A stretch of DNA of 7,105 nucleotides from the NCBI GenBank assembly GCA_018375675.1, contig JAHACW010000079.1, forward strand, positions 1-7,105, in the 5' to 3' direction. Positions 1 through 5,243 of this stretch are shown piece by piece; the stretch's first letter is position 1; each line of letters begins with the position of its first letter. Both the position numbers and the translations under genes were made by a program. The notes below the pieces were generated by a model that did no database searches, was not told where the DNA came from, and saw only the letters and a program-made list of their open reading frames with translations. The stretch is from Actinomyces sp. (GTDB taxonomy: Bacteria; Actinomycetota; Actinomycetes; Actinomycetales; Actinomycetaceae).

Positions 1-2044
1 GCGCGACGTCGGCGCTCAGGTAGTGTCCGAGGGCCGGGTCGATCGGCGAGGGCGCGGTTCCGTCGACCTCGAGGGTGACACTCAGCGGCGTGTCGGAGAC
101 GTTGCGTCCCACGTGGACCGTCCAGGTTCCTGCCTCGGTTTCCCAGGCACCGCGCGAGGACTCCCAGTGACGGAACGTGTAGCGATCGAAGGGAATCGTC
201 ACGCTCATGGATGCTCCGGCAGCCACCTCGACCTTGGCAAAGCCCTTGAGCTCACGGGCGGGACCGAACACGCCGCCGGGTGCACTCACGTAGAGCTGGA
301 CGACCTCGGCACCGTCACGCGCAGAGGTGTTGGTGACCGTGAGGGTCGCTCCCTCCTCGTTCACGGCAAGGTCGGAGTATTCAAAGCTCGAGTATGACAG
401 GCCGTAGCCGAAGGGGAAGGCAACGTCGATACCCGCCGTCGTGAAGTAGCGGTAGCCGACAAACGGGCCTTCGCGGTAGTACGAGAGCGGTCCGGTCGCC
501 GGGTACCATGCGGCGGTCGGGTGGTCCTCGTAGGAGAGCGCGTAGGTTTCGGCCAGGCGTCCCGACGGATTGACGGCGCCGGTGAGGACGTCGAGCATCG
601 CGGCGGCGCCTCCCTGGCCGGTCAGGTAACCGTTGACGAGCGCGGGCACAGACGATACCCACGGCATCTCGACACTCGCGCCTCCGGTGAGCACGACGAC
701 GGTGCGCGGATTCGCTGCGACGATGGCCTCGATAAGCCGATCCTGGCCCTCGGGCAAGCGCATGTGGGGGCGGTCCAGGCCCTCGGATTCAGCCAGCTCG
801 TCGAGACCCACGTAGACAAGCGCGACGTCGGCGCGCTCGGCGAGGGCCACGGCCTCGGCGATGAGAGCGTCGCTCGTCCCACCGTGACGCTCATACCCGC
901 TCGCATATCCCTTGAGAACGAGGCCTCGGGCGGCCTCTCCCCCAGCTTCAAGCAGTTCACGCGGAGCCTCCACGCGAGTGGGATTGACCTGGGAGGAACC
1001 CGATCCCTGGAAGCGCGGCGTGTCGGCGAGATCGCCGATAAGCGCGACGCTCGTGCCGAGGTGGAGAGGCAAAAGATCGTCGTCGTTACGCAGGAGCGTG
1101 ATCGCCTCGGCGGCGATGCGCGTAGCCAGCTCGTGGTGATCCTCGAGGTCGTAGGGCCTGGGCGCAGGCAGCCCGGCGGCAGCTGCTGCGACGTTCAGAA
1201 TCTCCTGGGCGCGCGCGTAGACGTCGGCCGCGTCCAATTCCCCGACCTCGACGGCCGCGACGATCTGCCGGGCACCCGCCAGACCGGGGGCTGGCATCTC
1301 AAGGCTGCCACCGGCACGCGCGGCCTCGACGGCGCTGTTCGAACCGCCCCAGTCCGAGATAACCATGCCGTCGAAACCCCACTCGGTGCGCAGGATGTCG
1401 GTCAGCAGGTGCTTGTTTTCGTGCGCGTAGGTGCCGTTGACGAGGTTGTAGGAGCTCATGATCGCCCGCGGCTTAGCCGCTCGGCAGACGATCTCGAAGC
1501 CGGTCAGGTAGATTTCGCGCATCGTGCGCTCGTCCACGATGGAATCCGAGGCCATGCGGCGCAGTTCCTGAGAGTTGACGGCGAAGTGCTTGGGGCAGGC
1601 AGCGGCACCCGTGGATTGGATTCCTTCGACGAGGCCGGCGGCCATGCGTCCGGAAAGGATCGGGTCCTCAGAAAAATACTCAAAGTTGCGTCCACACAGC
1701 GGCGAACGCTTGATGTTGAGGCCGGGACCAAGCAGAACGTCGACGCCGAGGCCACGTGCCTCCAACCCCAGTGCCTCGCCCATATCACGCGCAAGATCGG
1801 GGTTCCATGTGGCAGCAACAGCGGAGGCCGTCGGGAAGCAAGTCGCTTTCTCGGACTCAGCGATGCCCAGGTGGTCGGCATCCCCGAGCTGGCGGCGAAC
1901 ACCGTGGGGACCGTCGCTCATGACGAAGGAGGGGACATTCGCCGCGGGGATCGGGCGAGAGTCCCAGGCGCTCGATCCCGAGAGAAGCGCCGCGGCTTGC
2001 AGGAGGGTGAGATCGTTGGCGTCCGTCAGTGCTGCGTGTTCCAT
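1..2044 (-). CDS. Glycoside hydrolase family 3 beta-glucosidase (C-terminus cut by window edge)
   Basis: This intracellular enzyme is expected to hydrolyse terminal beta-linked glucose (or a similar sugar) from oligosaccharides or glycosides. About 681 residues are visible and there is no signal peptide. The N-terminal barrel carries MSDGPHG near residue 43, GRNFEYFSEDP, and the substrate-binding KH pair at K152-H153 (PKHFAVNSQE). The nucleophile is D231 in VISDWGG. The second alpha/beta domain holds ESEGLDR, with E419 and E421 as acid/base candidates by analogy with GH3 enzymes that share this motif. FPFGYGLSY near residue 545 leads into a fibronectin III-like domain (ELKGF, then VHVGRNVSD) that looks complete. 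No PA14 insert is seen. The layout resembles the BglB-type subfamily of about 750-800 residues, so roughly 70-120 residues are probably missing. I chose ATG at 2044 because GAAAGG lies 12 bases upstream. An in-frame ATG at 2071 has no ribosome binding site. Family is certain; exact substrate is not. Confidence 0.95.
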   Translation of the reverse strand, partial: MEHAALTDANDLTLLQAAALLSGSSAWDSRPIPAANVPSFVMSDGPHGVRRQLGDADHLGIAESEKATCFPTASAVAATWNPDLARDMGEALGLEARGLGVDVLLGPGLNIKRSPLCGRNFEYFSEDPILSGRMAAGLVEGIQSTGAAACPKHFAVNSQELRRMASDSIVDERTMREIYLTGFEIVCRAAKPRAIMSSYNLVNGTYAHENKHLLTDILRTEWGFDGMVISDWGGSNSAVEAARAGGSLEMPAPGLAGARQIVAAVEVGELDAADVYARAQEILNVAAAAAGLPAPRPYDLEDHHELATRIAAEAITLLRNDDDLLPLHLGTSVALIGDLADTPRFQGSGSSQVNPTRVEAPRELLEAGGEAARGLVLKGYASGYERHGGTSDALIAEAVALAERADVALVYVGLDELAESEGLDRPHMRLPEGQDRLIEAIVAANPRTVVVLTGGASVEMPWVSSVPALVNGYLTGQGGAAAMLDVLTGAVNPSGRLAETYALSYEDHPTAAWYPATGPLSYYREGPFVGYRYFTTAGIDVAFPFGYGLSYSSFEYSDLAVNEEGATLTVTNTSARDGAEVVQLYVSAPGGVFGPARELKGFAKVEVAAGASMSVTIPFDRYTFRHWESSRGAWETEAGTWTVHVGRNVSDTPLSVTLEVDGTAPSPIDPALGHYLSADVA

Positions 2045-2094
2045 CGTCGTGAACTGCCTTTCATGCTCCATCGCGGGTGTCGTCGATGATTCCA

Positions 2095-2113
2095 GTGTGG
2101 ACCACCGCCACAC
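2095..2113. promoter_or_regulatory. Inverted repeat GTGTGG-N7-CCACAC, candidate operator
   Basis: Two perfect 6-base arms (2095-2100 and 2108-2113) are separated by seven bases in the divergent intergenic region. The repeat is just downstream of the best -10 box for the GH3 gene. A repressor bound here could block initiation of GH3, and possibly influence the divergent HAD gene about 90 bases away. The arms are short enough to arise by chance, so confidence is low. Confidence 0.35.
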
Positions 2114-2144
2114 GACCTTACCGACCGCGCGCATGATTTGTCGT
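2095..2144 (-). promoter_or_regulatory. Candidate promoter of the GH3 gene with overlapping palindrome
   Basis: Reading the minus strand, a TAAGGT box (plus positions 2115-2120) fits the actinobacterial -10 pattern TANNNT. ACGACA (2139-2144) lies 18 bases upstream and matches four of six bases of the -35 consensus. Transcription would start near 2108, leaving a leader of about 64 bases before the ATG at 2044. Immediately downstream of the -10 box lies the perfect inverted repeat GTGTGG-7-CCACAC (2095-2113), which would cover the start site. That is a classic repressor position. No regulator gene is present in the window, so this is inference from sequence only. Confidence 0.35.
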
Positions 2145-2159
2145 TTGCGGGGCGTGTTC

Positions 2160-2169
2160 TGCACGTGCA
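2160..2169. promoter_or_regulatory. 10-bp palindrome TGCACGTGCA, candidate operator
   Basis: This perfect 10-base palindrome with a central CG ends 20 bases before the TAAAAT box of the HAD gene, so it sits next to or over that promoter's -35 region. Palindromes centred on CG are typical of LacI-family operators, which often control sugar genes. That parallel is suggestive only, because no LacI-type gene is present here and the palindrome is short. Confidence 0.25.
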
Positions 2170-2203
2170 AGGACCTTTTCGCCCTGGGATAAAATGATTC
2201 CTA
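2166..2203 (+). promoter_or_regulatory. Candidate promoter giving a leaderless HAD transcript
   Basis: TAAAAT at 2190-2195 matches TATAAT at five of six bases. It is followed by seven bases and then the A of ATG at 2203. That spacing puts the predicted transcription start on the start codon itself, as in leaderless actinobacterial mRNAs. The -35 region is poor (TGCAAG at 2166-2171). The absence of a ribosome binding site before either ATG (2194 or 2203) fits leaderless translation. Confidence 0.4.
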
Positions 2204-3102
2204 TGACTGACACCGAGGTCCCCACCCGCAGCGAGAACGAGTCCACATCTGCCCACGCTGTCTTTGTCGACATCGACGGAACCCTGTGCGATTCCCGCCA
2301 ACGAATCCCGGAATCTGCGCTCGAAGCTCTCGACCAGGTCCGGGCGCGAGGCCACCGACTCTTCGCATGCACGGGACGATCCGCGCCCGAGGTCTACCCG
2401 CGTTTTTGGGAGGTCGGCTTCGAGGGGCTCGTCGGCGGTGCCGGCGGATACGCCAGCGTCGGCAATGAGGTACTCCTGGACGAGCGCATGCCCAGCGAGC
2501 ACGTCGATGTCTTGACCGCCCTGTGGGAGGAACTCGACGCCTTCTATATCTGGCAGGGCCCCGACCAGATGGGGCCCAGCAAGGGATACCTCGACTTCTT
2601 CGTTCCCCGGGCGGGCAAACACCCTGAGGACTGGATCGAATACGCCCAGTCCATCACCCCCTTTATCGTGGACATCGACGGCGGTTCCTTTACCAAGGTC
2701 ACAGCATATGTCCCGCCCGAGAAAGCATCGATGGAACGGGTGACAGCAGCCCTACCGGACGGCTATCGCGCAATCATCGGCTCCGTTGGTGCCGCAGGCT
2801 ACGTCCCCTTCGAGGTCGTTCCGGCGCATCTGTCGAAAGCAGTCGGCATCCGCGCGATCTGCGAGCACGTGGGCATTCCTCTGTCCCACACCGTCGCGAT
2901 TGGCGACTCCAACAACGACGTAGAGGCCGTGGCAACGGCCGGCCTCGGCGTCAGCATCGGACACGACTGCGCGGACCTCGTCGAGGTCGCAGACATCGTC
3001 GCCCCCGCCGTCTCCGAAGACGGCCTGGCATGGGCTCTGCGCGCCGCCGGCCTGACGACAGTCGAGCGCACTGGGGGCCAAGGCCTCGGTGATGCACGGT
3101 GA
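2203..3102 (+). CDS. Cof-type HAD-superfamily phosphatase (subfamily IIB)
   Basis: This is a Mg-dependent cytoplasmic hydrolase, probably acting on a phosphorylated sugar or other small metabolite. All four HAD motifs are present, numbering from the ATG at 2203. Motif I is DIDGT with nucleophile D23 and D25. Motif II is ACTGR with T57. Motif III is K212 in HLSKAVGI. Motif IV is GDSNND with D235 and D239. The large segment between motifs II and III (about residues 60-210) is the cap of the IIB (Cof) class, and the 299-residue length fits that family. An ATG at 2194 is also in frame and would add three residues. I prefer 2203 because it lies seven bases after a TAAAAT box and neither ATG has a Shine-Dalgarno sequence. 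The stop overlaps the GTG of the following MFS gene, so the two form an operon. The natural substrate cannot be named. Confidence 0.93.
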   Translation: MTDTEVPTRSENESTSAHAVFVDIDGTLCDSRQRIPESALEALDQVRARGHRLFACTGRSAPEVYPRFWEVGFEGLVGGAGGYASVGNEVLLDERMPSEHVDVLTALWEELDAFYIWQGPDQMGPSKGYLDFFVPRAGKHPEDWIEYAQSITPFIVDIDGGSFTKVTAYVPPEKASMERVTAALPDGYRAIIGSVGAAGYVPFEVVPAHLSKAVGIRAICEHVGIPLSHTVAIGDSNNDVEAVATAGLGVSIGHDCADLVEVADIVAPAVSEDGLAWALRAAGLTTVERTGGQGLGDAR

Positions 3103-4364
3103 ACGGGTCACTGCAGCGCTGGCTGCACCATCCCCTCACACGTAACTCCGCCTTCATGCACCTGTGGGCGGGTCAAACCGCCGCAGAGATCGGCTTCCAG
3201 GTGGGAGCCCTGGCGACCTCGGCGATCGCGATCAGCCTCCTGCACGCCAGCGAAACCCAGATCGGACTGCTTTCCGCCCTGCAGACCCTCGCATTTTTGC
3301 TTGTCGGCTTGCCCGCCGGCGCCTGGGTGGACCGGTGGCGCAAGCGCCGCGTCATGATCGCCGCGAACCTCACGCGCATCACGGCCCTGACGTCTATCCC
3401 CCTGGCCTACATCCTCTCGTCACTGACCCTCGTACACCTCATGGTCGTCGCAACCATCCTCGGCCTATCCACCGTCTTCTTCGACGTGGCCTACCAGTCC
3501 TACGTTCCCTTGATCGCCTCCAAGCGGTACATCGGCGCGGCCAACGGGCGCCTCGAGGCCTCGTACCAGGTCGGCCTTGCCGGGGGTCCGGGGCTGGGCG
3601 GCTGGCTCCTCGGCATCGTGGCTGCTCCCTTGGTCTACCTGCTGACCGCCGCCACCTACGTTGCGTCCACGTGGGCGATCTGGCGCATTCGCACGCCCGA
3701 GCCCACTCCTGTGCGCAGCGATGCCACCCTCGGCGCCCAGATACGCGAGGGCCTCGCCTTCGTGCGCGGCCAACGCATTCTCTACCCGCTCTTTTCCTGC
3801 ATTGCCGCCGGGGCCTTTGCAAGCGCGGGCATCCGGGTGCTGCTGCCCCTCCTCGTGCTGCGCACCCTGAGCATGAGCGCCACGCAGCTCGGCTTGTTGC
3901 TCAGCGCCGGGGCGATCGGCGGATTCCTCGGGGCGCTCACCCGGCCAGTGTGGATCGCCCACCTGGGAATCGGGCGCACCCTCGTCATCACCAATATCAT
4001 CGGCGTTCTCGTGATTGTCGCCCAGCCGGCCTCCATTCACGCCCCGGGCATGGCCGCGTGGATCATTACCGTGAGCGGCGTCGCGTCCTCCTACTTCCTC
4101 ACCGTCTACAACGTCACCCAGATGAGCCTGCGCCAAGAGATCTGCCCGCCGCGCATGCTCGGGCGCATGAACGCGATCTTCCGCTTCGCGGTCTGGGGTG
4201 TCATGCCCCTCGGATCATTCGTTGCCGGCATCGTTGCCGCCCACACCGGGATCGAGGCTGCGATGTATCTGTTCACGGCACTCGCTGTTGCCGCCGGCGT
4301 CGCAATAGCATTCACTCCGGCTGCCCGCATCCTCGGTTCAAGTGCCTCCCCGACCATCTCATAA
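3099..4364 (+). CDS. Major facilitator superfamily transporter, probable exporter (MFS_3/EntS-like)
   Basis: A 421-residue polytopic inner-membrane protein with about twelve hydrophobic segments in two halves. The halves are separated by a polar loop near residues 200-235 (RTPEPTPVRSD onward). The loop between helices 2 and 3 holds a good MFS motif A, GAWVDRWRKRRVM (about 74-86). The opening (WAGQTAAEIGFQVGALA) and the stretch after motif A (ANLTRI) resemble the MFS_3 group that includes the enterobactin exporter EntS and many actinobacterial efflux proteins. Proton-driven export of a small molecule is therefore more likely than sugar uptake, but the substrate is unknown. The GTG start overlaps the upstream HAD stop by four bases (GTGA) and has no clear ribosome binding site of its own, so translation is probably coupled. 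A weak possibility is export of a product linked to the HAD enzyme. Confidence 0.92.
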   Translation: MNGSLQRWLHHPLTRNSAFMHLWAGQTAAEIGFQVGALATSAIAISLLHASETQIGLLSALQTLAFLLVGLPAGAWVDRWRKRRVMIAANLTRITALTSIPLAYILSSLTLVHLMVVATILGLSTVFFDVAYQSYVPLIASKRYIGAANGRLEASYQVGLAGGPGLGGWLLGIVAAPLVYLLTAATYVASTWAIWRIRTPEPTPVRSDATLGAQIREGLAFVRGQRILYPLFSCIAAGAFASAGIRVLLPLLVLRTLSMSATQLGLLLSAGAIGGFLGALTRPVWIAHLGIGRTLVITNIIGVLVIVAQPASIHAPGMAAWIITVSGVASSYFLTVYNVTQMSLRQEICPPRMLGRMNAIFRFAVWGVMPLGSFVAGIVAAHTGIEAAMYLFTALAVAAGVAIAFTPAARILGSSASPTIS

Positions 4365-4390
4365 TGTGACGCGCTCGGTCGCTGCAACTG

Positions 4391-4425
4391 TGCCCATTCG
4401 CGCACGGCCGCGATACCATAAGTGT
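4391..4425 (+). promoter_or_regulatory. Candidate promoter of the PTS IIB-IIA operon
   Basis: TACCAT at 4414-4419 fits the TANNNT -10 pattern. TGCCCA at 4391-4396, 17 bases upstream, is a weak -35 match (three of six bases). Initiation near 4426 would give a leader of about 45 bases containing a small palindrome and a strong ribosome binding site. No hairpin terminator is visible between the MFS stop at 4364 and this site, so read-through from the upstream operon is also possible. Confidence 0.3.
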
Positions 4426-4430
4426 GAGGC

Positions 4431-4445
4431 AAACCGCAACGGTTT
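4431..4445. promoter_or_regulatory. Palindrome AAACCG-CAA-CGGTTT in the IIB leader
   Basis: A perfect 6-base inverted repeat with a 3-base centre lies just downstream of the predicted transcription start and 13 bases before the Shine-Dalgarno sequence. It could be a repressor operator for the PTS genes or a weak RNA hairpin. With a three-base loop the RNA stem is small, so protein binding to DNA seems the better guess. Confidence 0.35.
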
Positions 4446-4458
4446 CGGTGACTGAGCC

Positions 4459-4465
4459 AAGGAGG
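4459..4465 (+). promoter_or_regulatory. Strong ribosome binding site of the IIB gene
   Basis: AAGGAGG is a near-perfect Shine-Dalgarno sequence five bases before the ATG at 4471. It is the only strong ribosome binding site I see among the starts in this window, and it fixes the IIB start. Confidence 0.85.
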
Positions 4466-4470
4466 ACACC

Positions 4471-4701
4471 ATGGACACCGCAACGACCCTCGTCGAGGCC
4501 CTGGGCGGCTGGGACAACATCTCCAATCTCGAGGCGTGCATTACGCGCATCCGCCTGGACGCAGCCAACACCGACCTCATCGACGAGGCCAAGCTGCGCG
4601 AAGCCGGAGCCTTCGATGTCGTCATCGTTGGTGACGCCGTGCAGGTTGTCATGGGCCCCGACTCCGAGGACCTCGTCGAGCAGATGAACGCGAGCCGGTG
4701 A
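4471..4701 (+). CDS. Stand-alone PTS IIB protein, glucose/N-acetylglucosamine family
   Basis: This small cytoplasmic phosphocarrier takes phosphate from IIA and gives it to a sugar bound by the membrane IIC protein. The 76 residues make up one IIB domain of the glucose superfamily. GGWDNISNLEACITRIRL holds the phosphorylated cysteine C23 in the typical CxTRxR setting, and FDVVIVGDAVQVVMGP matches the C-terminal half of the fold. In many bacteria this domain is fused to IIC. Free IIB proteins of this size are known in actinobacteria, such as NagF of Streptomyces, which works with Crr and the IIC protein NagE2. The stop overlaps the GTG of the IIA gene, so the two are co-translated. No IIC gene lies in the window, so the sugar (glucose, N-acetylglucosamine or another) cannot be assigned. 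A strong Shine-Dalgarno sequence supports the start. Confidence 0.93.
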   Translation: MDTATTLVEALGGWDNISNLEACITRIRLDAANTDLIDEAKLREAGAFDVVIVGDAVQVVMGPDSEDLVEQMNASR

Positions 4702-5171
4702 GCTTTCTCGTCCGCGCGCCTTTCGCTGCGCACGTCCTTCCCCTATCCGAGGTACCGGATCCCGTCTTCGCCAGTGGCGTCGTCGGGGATGGCCGCGCGC
4801 TCCTACCGGAAGCCGATGTCACGTGCGTGACCCTTCACTCCCCCATCAACGGAGTGGTCACCAAGCTCAAATCGCACGCGGCGATTATCACCTCAACGCG
4901 CGGGCCTTCGATCCTCATTCATCTGGGTATCGACACCGTCGGCCTGCGCGGCCGAGGCTTTGCTCCCCTCGTCGAGGAGGGCGATATCGTCGACGCGGGC
5001 ACCCCCCTCATCCACTGGGATCTCGGCCCCGCCCGCGGGGCGGGCCTGTCCCCCTGCGTGCCAGTCATCGTCGTCACCCCTCCTGGACAGCCGGTCTCTC
5101 CCGAGTTCGATGAAACACTGCACACAGTGGGGATTCTCGATCCGCTATTTTCCCTCCCCGATGGAGACTGA
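4698..5171 (+). CDS. crr: PTS IIA protein of the glucose family (Crr-like)
   Basis: A cytoplasmic phosphocarrier that receives phosphate from HPr and passes it to the cysteine of IIB. Its 157 residues cover the whole IIA-Glc fold. APFAAHVLPLSEVPDPVFASGVVGDG matches the start of E. coli Crr. SPINGVVTKLKSHAAII carries H60 (equivalent to E. coli His75). ILIHLGIDTVGLRGRGF carries the phosphate-accepting H75 (equivalent to His90). EEGDIVDAGTPLI and the C-terminal strands follow as expected. The GTG start at 4698 overlaps the IIB stop by four bases (GTGA) with no ribosome binding site of its own, so translation is likely coupled. In Streptomyces a separate Crr serves more than one sugar permease and also has regulatory roles, which could apply here. 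A stem-loop 11 bases after the stop closes the operon. Confidence 0.94.
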   Translation: MSFLVRAPFAAHVLPLSEVPDPVFASGVVGDGRALLPEADVTCVTLHSPINGVVTKLKSHAAIITSTRGPSILIHLGIDTVGLRGRGFAPLVEEGDIVDAGTPLIHWDLGPARGAGLSPCVPVIVVTPPGQPVSPEFDETLHTVGILDPLFSLPDGD

Positions 5172-5182
5172 TCCCCGCTCAT

Positions 5183-5226
5183 ATGCATGAACCCCGCGAC
5201 CCTTTCGGGTCGCGGGGTTCATGCAT
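5183..5226. terminator. Perfect 20-bp stem-loop, probable bidirectional terminator
   Basis: Two perfectly complementary 20-base arms (5183-5202 and 5207-5226) flank a TTTC loop. The inner half is GC-rich (CCCCGCGACCC pairing with GGGTCGCGGGG) and the outer ends read ATGCATGAA and TTCATGCAT. It lies 11 bases after the IIA stop and 17 bases before the malQ stop, exactly between the two convergent genes, so it can end transcription from both sides. There is no T-run after either arm. Hairpin terminators without a U-tract are common in actinobacteria. Confidence 0.82.
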
Positions 5227-5243
5227 CGACCTATTGGCGTCTG

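Noticed and set aside
521..2089. A 522-codon open frame on the plus strand opposite the GH3 gene
   Set aside because: Its codons are exactly aligned with the GH3 codons on the other strand. It stays open because the codons TTA, CTA and TCA are rare in this GC-rich gene. The product has no recognisable domain, while the minus frame has all GH3 motifs.
3465..4136. A 223-codon antisense open frame opposite the MFS gene
   Set aside because: Low-complexity Gly/Ala/Asp/Arg-rich translation with no start signal or domain, typical of high-GC antisense frames.
3164..4369. A 401-codon open frame on the plus strand overlapping the MFS gene
   Set aside because: The product is extremely rich in Arg, Pro and His with no fold signature. 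It is a frame shadow of the transporter, whose hydrophobic segments and motif A are clear.
4365..4425. Possible terminator after the MFS gene
   Set aside because: Only short GC-rich partial complementarities occur here. I found no stem comparable with the 5183-5226 hairpin, so termination before the IIB gene is not supported.
4424..4440. AGGCAAACC resembling part of an antiterminator (RAT) site of PTS operons
   Set aside because: The 5' half of a RAT element and an overlapping terminator hairpin are both missing, and no BglG/LicT-type gene is visible. The match is best taken as chance.
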